From positions 1,488,001 through 1,552,000 of the forward strand of contig JASGHI010000003.1 of assembly GCA_049841155.1 (NCBI GenBank): a DNA stretch of 64,000 nucleotides, read 5' to 3'. How positions within the stretch are numbered: the first letter of the stretch is position 1; each line of letters begins with the position of its first letter. The translations under genes were made by a program, and so were the position numbers. The stretch comes from ZC4RG30 sp049841155. GTDB lineage: Bacteria > Pseudomonadota > Gammaproteobacteria > Steroidobacterales > Steroidobacteraceae. Below, in pieces: positions 1 through 8,525 of this stretch. The notes beneath the pieces are model-generated. The model saw nothing but the letters and a program-made list of their open reading frames with translations, was not told the DNA's origin and did no database searches.

Positions 1-611
1 GGACGGCGGCGGCGGCCGCGGTCGAAGTCGATGAGGAACACCTCCGACTCGCCGCGCAGCAGCACATTGTGCGCATTGAGATCCGGATGCCAGTAGCCCT
101 GGTCGTGAAAGCGCCGGATGCAGCGGCCGATGGCGGCCCAGGTAACAAGCCCGAGGTCACCGGCATCCAGGCGCTGCGCCAGTGTCAGCGTGTCCGGCAG
201 CAGCTCGGTGATGATGTCGCCGCTGTAGCCCCATCCTTCGTGGATGTAGCGCGCTGCCACCGCCACCGGCACCGGCAGGCCCGCGGCATGCATGCGCATG
301 GTCAGCTGCAGCTCGCGCAGCGGACGCGTGGCACCCTCGCCCAGCCACAGGTATTGATCGGCGGAGAGTTTCGCCACGAGGCCGCCGCGGCGGTAGTGCC
401 GCAGCGCGTAACGCCGGCCCTCGTGCTCGAAGAATTGCGTGGCGCCGCGGCCGCGCGCGCTGCCCACGAGCGCGCCCTGCGCAATCCAGTAGCGCGGTTC
501 GAACCAGGAAACCGGAACGTCGAAACCGCAGGCGGCGTTGGTGAAGATCGCCCCCTCGCCCGCAGACCCGGTGGTGGCAAGGCGCCTGAGGGTCAGGGGC
601 TGGGCCGTCAC
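1..611 (-). CDS. kdkA: 3-deoxy-D-manno-octulosonic acid kinase, 3' end beyond window
   Basis: KdkA phosphorylates the Kdo residue of the LPS inner core at position 4 on the cytoplasmic face of the inner membrane; it is a protein-kinase-like lipopolysaccharide kinase. About 203 codons are visible, read leftward without a stop to the window edge. The kinase catalytic loop appears as HDQGYWHPDLNAHN, followed by FLIDFDRG (the DFG equivalent). The start is a GTG that overlaps the TGA of the zinc-finger gene upstream (GTGA), implying translational coupling. The only real doubt is the truncated C-terminus. Confidence 0.88.
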   Translation of the reverse strand, partial: MTAQPLTLRRLATTGSAGEGAIFTNAACGFDVPVSWFEPRYWIAQGALVGSARGRGATQFFEHEGRRYALRHYRRGGLVAKLSADQYLWLGEGATRPLRELQLTMRMHAAGLPVPVAVAARYIHEGWGYSGDIITELLPDTLTLAQRLDAGDLGLVTWAAIGRCIRRFHDQGYWHPDLNAHNVLLRGESEVFLIDFDRGRRRR

Positions 612-811
612 CGCCGCAGCGTGTACTCGGCGCCGCAGTAGGGGCACTTGGCGCTGCCCGTCTCCTCCACCGGCAGATAGACGCGCGGGTGCGAGTTCCA
701 TAGCACCATGTCGGGCATGGGGCAGCAGAGCGGCAGGTCGGAAGGCCCGACTTCGTACTGCAGGGCGGCGTTGGCAGGCAGGAGGGGTGCGGCGGCAGAC
801 ATGGCGCGCAT
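608..811 (-). CDS. Small CHCC zinc-finger protein
   Basis: A 67-residue protein of the zf-CHCC family (related to mitochondrial NDUFS6 zinc domains). The ligand pattern is visible: a Cys in LPLCCP, a His in WNSHPRVYLP, and CPYC near the end. Proteobacterial members are small and of unknown function. The ATG used here overlaps the glnE stop (TAATG); a second ATG at 802 (MSAAAP) is an equally possible start. It sits between glnE and kdkA in one overlapping operon. Confidence 0.82.
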   Translation of the reverse strand: MRAMSAAAPLLPANAALQYEVGPSDLPLCCPMPDMVLWNSHPRVYLPVEETGSAKCPYCGAEYTLRR

Positions 812-3687
812 TATAGGCCGCCCATCGTCTGGCGCCAGATTGCCGCCACCTGCTCGCGTTCGGTAAAGAAATCCTCGGCCGGAACGATGTTGTCCCGTCC
901 CTCCAGCGACAGGTGGTGCCCATGCTGCCGGTAGCGCTGATAGGCCGCGACCAGCACATCGACCGTGTGCTGGGGGACCAGATCCGCCGACGCGACGGAT
1001 TCCAGCTGCCGGATGGTGTCGGGATACCAGGCCACCGGCGGCGCCTCGTCGGCCCAGCGCAGCGCCCAGTACTGGGCGAGGAATTCGATGTCGGCCATGC
1101 CGCCGCGGTCCTGCTTCATGTCGAACCGGCCCGGCTTTGCGCCCGAAAGCTCGCGGCGCATGCGCTCGCGCATCTGCAGCACGTCCTCCTGCAGCCGGTC
1201 GCGGCGCACGGCCTTGCGCAGCACTTCAAGGCGCGTCTGCCCGATGCGCTGCATGAGCCCGGCATCGCCGGCCACGGCGCGCGCATGCAGCAGCGCCTGG
1301 TGTTCCCAGGTCCAGGCCTCCTCGAACTGGTAGCGGCGGAAGGCCTCGATGCTGGTCACCATGAGGCCGCCCTTGCCCGAGGGGCGCAGGCGCACGTCCA
1401 CTTCATAGAGCCTGCCGGCCGCCGAGTGCACGGTCAGCAGGTGCAGCACGCGCTGCCCGAAACGCAGGAAGAAGATCTGGTTGTCCACCGGCGAGGCGCG
1501 GTCGGTCTCCTGCTGCTCGCCCACCGAGTCGTGCAGGAACACGATGTCCAGGTCCGAGCCATAGCCCAGCTCCCAGCCGGCGAGCTTGCCGTAGGCCAGC
1601 GCGGCAACGCGCACCGGCCGGGCGGCGCCGGCCTCCACGCAGAAGGGCGTGCCCAGCTGCGCCGTCATCTGCCGCCAGGCCGCATCCAGCGCGTACTGCA
1701 CGATGACTTCGGCGATCTCGGTGAGCCGGTCGCTCACCTGCATCAGCGGCAGGCCACCGATGAGGTCCGCCACCGCGACACGGAACACCGCGGCCTGCTT
1801 GAAGCGGCACAGGATCTCCACTTCGCGCTCCGGATCATCCGGCTGCACATCGGCCAGCCGCACCGCGAGCTCCCGTTCCAGGGCCGGGCGCGAAGGCAGC
1901 GACTGCAGCCAGCCTCCGCCCAGCAGTTCATCCAGCAGCCCCGGATTGCGCACCAGTTGCGCGGCAAGGAATTCGCCCGAGGCGCACACTGCGAACAGGC
2001 GCTCGCGCGCGGCGCGGTTCTCCATCAGCAGCGAGAAATACGCCGAGCGCTGCCCGATGGCCTCGAGAATCGCGCACAGGCGACGCAGCGGGTCGAGGCC
2101 GCAACCGGCCGGCTGCTCCACCACCAGCAGTTCGAGCAGCGCCTTGAGGCGGCGGCGACCGGTCTCGTCCAGCCGCCGCAGCCTGGCCGATCCGCGCACC
2201 TGCTCCAGCAGGCCCAGCAACGCATCGGCATCGGCGCAGCGCGCCTCGCGCAGTCGATCCAGCAACCCTTCGCGATCGAGCTCCGGTTCCCACAACGGGG
2301 CCAGGTCGAGCTTTGCGCAGCCCGCCGGCGCCGCGGCGGATACCGAGAACAGATCCGCGAAATGCCGCGCCACCACGGCGCGATGCACCGCAAGCTGCGC
2401 CTCGAGCGTGGCCACATCCGGCAGCCCCATGGCGAGGGCCATGCGCGCGCGCTGCAAAGGATCGGAGGGCAGCGAGTGCGTCTGCGCGTCATCCAGCATC
2501 TGGATGCGGTTCTCGAGCCGGCGCAGGAAGTCGTAGGCGGACATCAGCTCCGCCACCACGGCCGGTGGCAACCGCCGGCGGCCCAGCAGCGGCAGCACGG
2601 TGAGCAGCGAGGGATCCCGCATCAGCGGGTTCTGCCCGCCGCGCACCAGCTGGAAGGCCTGCACGATGAACTCGACCTCGCGGATGCCGCCGGCGCCGAG
2701 CTTGATGTTGTCGGCCATCTCGCGCCGCGCCACCTCGCGCTGGATCAGCGCCTTCATCTCGCGCAGGCTTTCGAACACGCCGAAGTCCAGGTAGCGCCGG
2801 AACACGAAGGGGCGCAGCACATTCTCGCGCAGCGGCTCGAACGCCGCCGCACCCGAGATGGCGCGCGCCTTCACGTAGGCATAGCGCTCCCAGTCACGGC
2901 CATGCAGCTGCAGGTAGTCCTCGAAGAAGGCGAAGCTTGCCACCAGCGGCCCGCTGTCGCCGAAGGGCCGCAGCCGCATGTCCACGCGGAACACGAAGCC
3001 GTCTTCGGTGACGGTGTCTAGCAGCCTGATCGCAAGGCGTGCCTGACGCAGGTAGAACTCCTCGCGGCTCAGCGGCGCCGGCCCGGGCGTGTCCTCGCCG
3101 CTCTCGTAGAGGAATATCAAGTCCACGTCGGAAGAGAAGTTGAGCTCGCCGCCGCCGAGCTTGCCCATGCCGAGCACCACCAGGCCCGCGTCCTCGCCCT
3201 GCGGCATGCCGTGCCGCGTGGCGAGCCGCTGGGCGGCGAACATCACCGCCGCGTCGATGGTGCAGGCGGCGAACTGCGACAGTTCGCGCAGGATCTGCTC
3301 GGTGGTCGCAAGCCCTGCGAGATCACGCCACGCGATACGCACCATCTCGCGGCGGCGCAGCCTGCGCAGCCGCACACCGAACAGCGCCTCGTCTGCATCC
3401 TGCGCGCAGGCGGCCAGCAGCTGCCGGTAGACCTGCTCCGTGCGCGGCTCGGCAAAACCGCCGGCCGCCATCGTTTCGGACAGCAGCGCATCATCCTGTA
3501 TCAGCGAACGGCACACGAAGTCGCTGGCGACGAGCACCCGCGCGGCCTGCGCCGCAAGCAGTGCATCCTGCTGCAGCAGCGCGTGGCTGCGCGGCGCCCG
3601 CTCGGCCAGATGCTCCAGCTGGCGCGCCAGCAGCGCGGCCAGTTCGCCCGCAAGCGCGTTCACGCCGGCATCAAGCGCCTGTGACAT
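811..3687 (-). CDS. glnE: Glutamine synthetase adenylyltransferase / adenylyl-removing enzyme
   Basis: GlnE attaches AMP to, or removes it from, a tyrosine of glutamine synthetase in response to PII, so tuning nitrogen assimilation in the cytoplasm. The protein is 958 residues, the usual full length. Both nucleotidyltransferase halves are intact: the N-terminal removase motif GMGKLGGGELNFSSDVDL at about residues 173-190 and the C-terminal adenylylase motif GKLAGWELGYGSDLDIV near residue 700. It starts 9 bp after the ald stop and its own stop overlaps the zinc-finger start, so ald, glnE, zinc finger and kdkA may be co-transcribed. Confidence 0.97.
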   Translation of the reverse strand: MSQALDAGVNALAGELAALLARQLEHLAERAPRSHALLQQDALLAAQAARVLVASDFVCRSLIQDDALLSETMAAGGFAEPRTEQVYRQLLAACAQDADEALFGVRLRRLRRREMVRIAWRDLAGLATTEQILRELSQFAACTIDAAVMFAAQRLATRHGMPQGEDAGLVVLGMGKLGGGELNFSSDVDLIFLYESGEDTPGPAPLSREEFYLRQARLAIRLLDTVTEDGFVFRVDMRLRPFGDSGPLVASFAFFEDYLQLHGRDWERYAYVKARAISGAAAFEPLRENVLRPFVFRRYLDFGVFESLREMKALIQREVARREMADNIKLGAGGIREVEFIVQAFQLVRGGQNPLMRDPSLLTVLPLLGRRRLPPAVVAELMSAYDFLRRLENRIQMLDDAQTHSLPSDPLQRARMALAMGLPDVATLEAQLAVHRAVVARHFADLFSVSAAAPAGCAKLDLAPLWEPELDREGLLDRLREARCADADALLGLLEQVRGSARLRRLDETGRRRLKALLELLVVEQPAGCGLDPLRRLCAILEAIGQRSAYFSLLMENRAARERLFAVCASGEFLAAQLVRNPGLLDELLGGGWLQSLPSRPALERELAVRLADVQPDDPEREVEILCRFKQAAVFRVAVADLIGGLPLMQVSDRLTEIAEVIVQYALDAAWRQMTAQLGTPFCVEAGAARPVRVAALAYGKLAGWELGYGSDLDIVFLHDSVGEQQETDRASPVDNQIFFLRFGQRVLHLLTVHSAAGRLYEVDVRLRPSGKGGLMVTSIEAFRRYQFEEAWTWEHQALLHARAVAGDAGLMQRIGQTRLEVLRKAVRRDRLQEDVLQMRERMRRELSGAKPGRFDMKQDRGGMADIEFLAQYWALRWADEAPPVAWYPDTIRQLESVASADLVPQHTVDVLVAAYQRYRQHGHHLSLEGRDNIVPAEDFFTEREQVAAIWRQTMGGL

Positions 3688-3696
3688 GCGGCGGCT

Positions 3697-4794
3697 TCAG
3701 GACCGCAGCGGCAGGCCAAGCGCATGCGCCACGGGTTCGCTGCGTATCTGGCCATCGGCGACATTGAGGCCGCGCAGCAGGTGCGGGTCTTCGGCAAGCG
3801 CGGCTTGCGTGCCCTTGTCGGCCAGCGTCCTGATGTAGGGCAGCGTGGCATGAGTCAGCGCAGCCGTGGAGGTGCGCGCCACGGCACCGGGCATGTTGGT
3901 CACGCAGTAGTGCACCACGCCTTCCTCGATGAAAATGGGCTCGTCGTGGGTGGTGGGCCTGCTGGTCTCGAAGCAGCCGCCCTGGTCGATGGCGATGTCC
4001 ACCAGCACCGCACCGCGGCGCATGCCGGCCACCATCGCGCGCGTGACCAGGCGCGGCGCGGCCGCGCCGCGGACCAGCACCGAGCCGATCACCACGTCCG
4101 CGCTGTGCACCAGGGCTTCCACGGCATCGCGCGTGGAATATTCGGTCTTCAGCGCACTGCCGAACTCCTGCGACAGCTGCCGCAGACGCGGCAGCGAACG
4201 GTCGACCACGGTGACATCGGCCCCCGCGCCGAGGGCCATCTGCGCAGCATGCATGCCCGCCACGCCGCCACCCAGCACCACCACCTGCGCCGGGCGCACG
4301 CCCGGTACGCCGCCCAGCAACAATCCTGCGCCGCCCTGCGTCTTCTGCAGACACCACGCGGCCACCTGCACCGACATGCGCCCCGCAATCTCGCTCATCG
4401 GCGCCAGCAGCGGCAAGGTGCCATCGGCGGCAGTGATCGTCTCGTAGGCGATGGCCGTGACGCCCGAGGCCATCAGCCCTTCGGCCTGGGCGCGATCGGC
4501 GGCCAGATGCAGATAGGTCAGCAGCGTCTGTCCGCGCTGCAGCCGTGCGTACTCCTGCGGCAGCGGCTCTTTCACCTTGACGAGGAGCTCGGCCCAGGCG
4601 AAGAGCGCAGCGGCATCGGCAACGATGCGCGCGCCGGCGGCGCTGTATTCGTCATCCGAGAATCCGGCCCCCGCTCCGGCGCCGGACTGCACCTGGACCT
4701 CGTGGCCCGACGCCGTGAGTTCATGTACTCCCGGGGGTGTCAGCGCGACGCGGTACTCGCGGTTCTTGATTTCCCTGGGAACACCAATGCGCAT
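3697..4794 (-). CDS. ald: Alanine dehydrogenase
   Basis: Catalyses reversible NAD-dependent deamination of L-alanine to pyruvate and ammonia. The protein is 365 residues, normal for the family. The start at MRIGVPREIKNREYR is fixed by the conserved N-terminus; the open frame continues upstream but lacks family similarity. Also visible are VKVKEPLPQEY (substrate-site lysine), the Rossmann loop VVVLGGGVAGMHAAQMA, and the typical DIAIDQGGCFETSRPTTH near the C-terminus. A leftward terminator hairpin lies about 75 bp upstream of the start, so the gene may be attenuator-controlled or have its own promoter after the terminator. Confidence 0.95.
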   Translation of the reverse strand: MRIGVPREIKNREYRVALTPPGVHELTASGHEVQVQSGAGAGAGFSDDEYSAAGARIVADAAALFAWAELLVKVKEPLPQEYARLQRGQTLLTYLHLAADRAQAEGLMASGVTAIAYETITAADGTLPLLAPMSEIAGRMSVQVAAWCLQKTQGGAGLLLGGVPGVRPAQVVVLGGGVAGMHAAQMALGAGADVTVVDRSLPRLRQLSQEFGSALKTEYSTRDAVEALVHSADVVIGSVLVRGAAAPRLVTRAMVAGMRRGAVLVDIAIDQGGCFETSRPTTHDEPIFIEEGVVHYCVTNMPGAVARTSTAALTHATLPYIRTLADKGTQAALAEDPHLLRGLNVADGQIRSEPVAHALGLPLRS

Positions 4795-4865
4795 GATCGC
4801 GTCATGGTGGTCCGGATCACCTCCGACGGTCAAACGCCGGACCCTGGCGGGCCACTGGAGTGAGG

Positions 4866-5076
4866 GGCAAAAAAAAAGCCCCGTCAGAGACGGGGCTAAA
4901 ATGTAGCGTGGAAACGGGGGGTCTTGTTCCACGTTCATCGGGGTCGGCAGCGAGGCTGCCAAACCCGAGGTCACATAGTAACCGAACGCCACTCCGGGCG
5001 ATGAAAAATCGTTGCAGCATGTGCAGCAGTTCGCAGCGCGCTGCTTCAGCTGTCATAAGCGTGCTCGCAATCAAAT
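4866..5076 (-). ncRNA. Candidate small RNA or ald attenuator leader
   Basis: The 375 bp between ald and the TetR gene holds no convincing protein gene but reads leftward as a structured RNA. A perfect -10 (TATAAT, minus strand 5088-5083) is followed by several GC-rich hairpins. One pairs 4946-4951 with 4955-4960 and is extended by CGGG/CCCG. Another pairs 4907-4913 with 4927-4933 and exposes a C-rich loop containing CCCCCC. The last is a strong intrinsic terminator. The -35 is weak. It could be a free sRNA of about 210 nt or the attenuated 5' leader of ald; the sequence alone does not decide. Confidence 0.4.
4869..4897 (-). terminator. Intrinsic terminator upstream of ald
   Basis: The 9-bp perfect stem AGCCCCGTC/GACGGGGCT with a 3-nt loop is followed, on the minus strand, by nine consecutive T. 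It would stop leftward transcription before the ald start at 4794, so it belongs to a small RNA or an attenuator. Confidence 0.85.
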
Positions 5077-5134
5077 GATTTTATTATAAAAATTCATGTT
5101 GCATTGCAGCTACTCTTGAATATTGGACCTGTCA

Positions 5135-5155
5135 TATAATTATTTGATCATTCAA
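5135..5155 (+). promoter_or_regulatory. Promoter -10 and possible operator of the TetR gene
   Basis: A perfect TATAAT at 5135-5140 lies 30 bp before the TetR ATG, in a locally AT-rich stretch. It is followed by the inverted repeat TTGA-TCAT-TCAA (5144-5155), a plausible autoregulatory operator. No good -35 is seen at 16-18 bp. Confidence 0.45.
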
Positions 5156-5169
5156 TTTATTAAGAAATC

Positions 5170-5844
5170 ATGGTCAGGAAAGCACCGAAAAGAGCATCGA
5201 GAAAACCCGGCAGACCGGTCGAGACCGACATCAGCCAGCGCGAGCGGCTGCTGGAGGCGGCCTGTTCGCATCTGGCCACAGCCGGAGCCGAATCGCTGAC
5301 GCTGCGGGGAGTGGCGCTGCGCGCCGGAGTGAGCCCCTCCCTGGCCAACTACTACTTCGTCGACCGTGGCGGCCTCATCGATGCCGTGCGCAACGAACGG
5401 CTGCTGCCGCTATCGCGCGCACTGTGCCGCTCCATGCAGGAGCGCCGCGGCGACCCGGGCGGCGGCATCGCCGCCTTCATCCAGAACTTCCATGGCGTGG
5501 CGGCGCGCAATCCCTGGTTTGCGCCCATGCTGTTCCTGCACACACCGCGCTTGCGCGAAGACGAGCCGGGACGCCCGGTGGACGCATTGGCACCGATCGT
5601 CGAGCTGCTGGGGCAGCTCGTGACGGCCGCGCAGCAGGTCGGCGCAGTCCGGCACGATCTGCGGGTGGAGAACGCCGTGCTGTCGCTGCTGTCGCTGTGC
5701 GCCTTCGCCTACGTGGCGCGCGACACACTCGCCACGCAACTGGGTATCGACCGCGGGCTCGGCGGCGCGCCCGCCCTCACATTGCACCAGATGGCCATCC
5801 TGCGCAGCGGCCTCCAGAGCCCGCGCCAGGAAGCCAGGCCATAG
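5170..5844 (+). CDS. TetR-family transcriptional regulator
   Basis: A 224-residue one-component repressor. After a basic N-terminal tail, the helix-turn-helix is clear at about residues 37-60 (LTLRGVALRAGVSPSLANYY, then F). The remainder is an alpha-helical ligand-binding domain without a recognisable subfamily signature. It lies divergent from the candidate RNA/ald region and upstream of lemA, so its target could be either side or itself. The effector cannot be inferred. Confidence 0.88.
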   Translation: MVRKAPKRASRKPGRPVETDISQRERLLEAACSHLATAGAESLTLRGVALRAGVSPSLANYYFVDRGGLIDAVRNERLLPLSRALCRSMQERRGDPGGGIAAFIQNFHGVAARNPWFAPMLFLHTPRLREDEPGRPVDALAPIVELLGQLVTAAQQVGAVRHDLRVENAVLSLLSLCAFAYVARDTLATQLGIDRGLGGAPALTLHQMAILRSGLQSPRQEARP

Positions 5845-5980
5845 CTGGAAACAGCGGGCTGTTGCCCACATTTGGCGGGGCAGCGCTTCCATGACGGCCT
5901 TCGTTCTGGCCGACCGGCGTTTCGTGGTACATAGCGAGCGCTACCCGCCGGCCCCGGCGGTCAACAACAGGGAGTATGCG

Positions 5981-6568
5981 ATGGGCCTGATCGTGATCGT
6001 GATCCTGCTCGTGATTCTCGTGGTGTGGGGCACAGGGCTCTACAACCGCCTGGTCACGGCGCGCAACGGCTTCAAGAACGCCTTTGCACAGATCGACGTG
6101 CAGCTGACGCGCCGCTACGACCTCATCCCCAATCTGGTCGAAACCGCCAAGGGGTATCTGAAGCACGAGCGCGAGACGCTCGAGGCGGTGATCACTGCGC
6201 GCAACACGGCGCTCGCCGGCCTCAAGGCGGCGGCAGCCGACCCCGGCAACGCAGCAGCACTCACGCAGCTCTCCGGCGCGGAGGCCGGCCTCGGTGGTGC
6301 GCTGGGCCGCCTGTTCGCGGTGATGGAGTCCTATCCCGACCTCAAGGCCAGCGCCAACATGATGCAGCTTTCCGAGGAGCTGACCTCGACGGAGAACCGC
6401 GTCGCCTTCGCGCGCCAGTCCTTCAATGACGCCGTGATGGGCTACAACAACGCGCGCGAAACCTTCCCGGGCTCGCTCATTGCCGGCTTCTTCCGCTTCG
6501 AGCCGGCGAAGATGCTCGATGCGCCGGCACCGGAAAAGCGCCAGGCGCCGAAGGTCAGCTTCGGCTGA
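5981..6568 (+). CDS. LemA family protein
   Basis: A 195-residue LemA-fold protein: one N-terminal membrane helix (GLIVIVILLVILVVWGTGLY) followed by a long helical domain with the family-typical segments QIDVQLTRRYDLIPNLVETA and SENRVAFAR-like text (TSTENRVAFARQSFNDAVMG). The ATG at 5981 is preceded by AGGGAG and is chosen because the family begins at the membrane helix. LemA proteins are commonly encoded beside a membrane metallopeptidase or a TPM-domain protein; here an M48 peptidase follows 31 bp downstream. The biochemical role is not established. Confidence 0.9.
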   Translation: MGLIVIVILLVILVVWGTGLYNRLVTARNGFKNAFAQIDVQLTRRYDLIPNLVETAKGYLKHERETLEAVITARNTALAGLKAAAADPGNAAALTQLSGAEAGLGGALGRLFAVMESYPDLKASANMMQLSEELTSTENRVAFARQSFNDAVMGYNNARETFPGSLIAGFFRFEPAKMLDAPAPEKRQAPKVSFG

Positions 6569-6599
6569 AGATCCCGCTACGCGGATCTGAAGCACGCGC

Positions 6600-8525
6600 A
6601 TGGATTTTTTCGCCGCCCAGGCCAGCGCGCGGCAGCAGTCACGCCTGCTCACGGTCGCGTTCGCGCTGTGCGTCGCGGCCGTGATCCTGGTGCTGAACGT
6701 GATCGTGCTGTTCACAGTGCGCATCTTCACGCCGGACGCGGATGGCTTCGTGCACCTGGATGAGCCGCTGTCGCGGTGGGCCCTGCAGCATCCCGGCTAT
6801 GCGCTGCTCACCACGCTGCTGGTCGGCGGCTTCATCGGCATCGCCAGCTTCTACCGCATGCTGCAGCTGCGTTCGGGAGGCGGCTACGTGGCGCGCAGCG
6901 TCGGCGGCGTGCGCGTGGACCGCAGCACGCAGGACGCACGCCGCCGCATGCTGCACAACGTGGTCGACGAGATGGCGCTGGCCTCGGGTGTACCGGCGCC
7001 CGAGGTGTACGTGCTGGAGAACGAGGACGGCATCAATGCCTTCGCTGCCGGACACACGCCGGCCAATGCGGCAATTGCCGTCACCCGCGGTGCATTGCTG
7101 CGCTTGAACCGCGAGCAATTGCAGGGCGTGGTCGCGCATGAGTTCAGCCACATCCTCAATGGCGACATGCGCCTGTCCATCCGCCTGATGGGACTGATCT
7201 TCGGGTTGATGGCCGTGGCGCTGGCCGGCCGCACGCTGCTGCGCCTGGCTCGCCATGCGGACCGTGGCGCAGTGCCCGCCTTCGTCGTGGGCGCACTGGT
7301 GGCCATCGTCGGCCAGATCGGCTGGTGGGGCGGCCGGCTGCTGCAGGCCTGGATCTCGCGCAAGCGCGAGGGCCTCGCCGACGCGTCGGCCGTGCAGTTC
7401 ACGCGCAACCCCGAGGGCCTGAAGGAAGCGCTGATCCGCGTGGCGGCCATGGGAGAGAACCGCCGCTTCGCCAGCAGCAGCATGGAGCAGGTGGCGCACA
7501 TGCTGTTCACTCAGGGCGGCCGGCGCCTGCTCGCCACGCATCCGCCGCTGCTGGAGCGGCTGCAGGCGCTGGATCCGCACATCAACGCGGAGGAGCTTGC
7601 GGCGCGCAAGCGCCTCATACAGAAGCAATGGGCACAGGAGCAGATCGGCCGCGATACGCCGCCACCGGCGCCGCGGCGCGCACCGGATGGCGTCCCGGTG
7701 CCCGCGGCAGCGGCGCTGATCGCCGCAACTGCCGGCGATCCGGGCCCGCGGCACCTGGACCATGCGCTGGCCCTGCGACGCGCACTGCCGGAAGCGCTGC
7801 GCGGCAGCGCTGCCGCGCCCGAGCAGGCACGCGGCCAGATTCTCGCGCTGGCGCTGGCCTCGGATCCGGGACTTCGCGAACGGCAGCTGCAGCACATCGC
7901 CGCGCGGCAGGATGCCGACACGTCAACCGCCGTGCGGGCTGCCCTGCCCGCGGCACTGGACCTGCCCCCGCTGCTGCGCCTGCCGGCCGTACTGCAGCTG
8001 CTGCCCACCCTGCGCGCACTGCCTGCCGCCGAGCGCCTCGCGCTGCACGCGCTGCTGCACGAGCTGATGCGCATGGATGGCACGATTTCGGCCTTCGACT
8101 ATGCGCTGGACACGCTGGTGACGCGCGTGCTCGCGGCGCAGCTGGCGCCGCATGCACCCGGCGGCAACGCCACGCTGACCGACGTGGAACCGCAGCTGGG
8201 CATCGTGTTCGCCGTGCTCGCGCAGCAGGGCAGCCGCAATGCCGAGGAGGCGCGCCGTGCCTATGAAGCGGGTCTCGCGCCGCTGCTGCCGCAGCACCGC
8301 CCGGCCTACGGCGTGCTGGACTCCTGGCCGCAGCTGCTGGACGGCGCGCTGGCAAAGCTCGCGACACTGAGGCCGGCCGCCAAGCAGCTGCTGGTGGAGG
8401 GGCTGGTGCGCACCATCGCGCACGACGCCATGCTGGCGCCTGCAGAGGCCGAGCTGCTGCGCACCATCTGCGCAGTGCTCGAAGTGCCGCTGCCGCCGGT
8501 GCTGCCCGAACCCGCGGAAACCTAG
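6600..8525 (+). CDS. M48-family membrane zinc metallopeptidase
   Basis: HtpX-like peptidase, 641 residues. Two N-terminal membrane helices (about residues 18-40 and 65-85) precede a peptidase domain with the zinc motif HEFSHILNGD, two further hydrophobic segments, and SRKREGLADASAVQFTRNP carrying the downstream glutamate ligand. Family members degrade or process membrane proteins. The last roughly 280 residues, rich in Ala, Leu and Arg, form a helical extension not present in classical HtpX (about 290 residues) and I do not recognise it. Its TAG stop shares the palindrome CTAG with the convergent gene's stop. Confidence 0.88.
   Translation: MDFFAAQASARQQSRLLTVAFALCVAAVILVLNVIVLFTVRIFTPDADGFVHLDEPLSRWALQHPGYALLTTLLVGGFIGIASFYRMLQLRSGGGYVARSVGGVRVDRSTQDARRRMLHNVVDEMALASGVPAPEVYVLENEDGINAFAAGHTPANAAIAVTRGALLRLNREQLQGVVAHEFSHILNGDMRLSIRLMGLIFGLMAVALAGRTLLRLARHADRGAVPAFVVGALVAIVGQIGWWGGRLLQAWISRKREGLADASAVQFTRNPEGLKEALIRVAAMGENRRFASSSMEQVAHMLFTQGGRRLLATHPPLLERLQALDPHINAEELAARKRLIQKQWAQEQIGRDTPPPAPRRAPDGVPVPAAAALIAATAGDPGPRHLDHALALRRALPEALRGSAAAPEQARGQILALALASDPGLRERQLQHIAARQDADTSTAVRAALPAALDLPPLLRLPAVLQLLPTLRALPAAERLALHALLHELMRMDGTISAFDYALDTLVTRVLAAQLAPHAPGGNATLTDVEPQLGIVFAVLAQQGSRNAEEARRAYEAGLAPLLPQHRPAYGVLDSWPQLLDGALAKLATLRPAAKQLLVEGLVRTIAHDAMLAPAEAELLRTICAVLEVPLPPVLPEPAET

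Noticed and set aside
484..496. GGTTCGAACC resembling a tRNA T-loop.
   Set aside because: It lies inside the intact kdkA frame and there is no acceptor, D or anticodon stem around it.
913..3021. A 702-codon open frame on the plus strand opposite glnE, and similar long open frames opposite cobN, the RND permease, qNOR and the large receptor.
   Set aside because: They are antisense shadows caused by high GC; their translations are His/Arg/Gln-rich, match no family and lie wholly opposite well-conserved genes.
8522..8525. The palindrome CTAG serving as the stop codon of both convergent genes.
   Set aside because: A curiosity of dense packing with no evidence of regulatory meaning.
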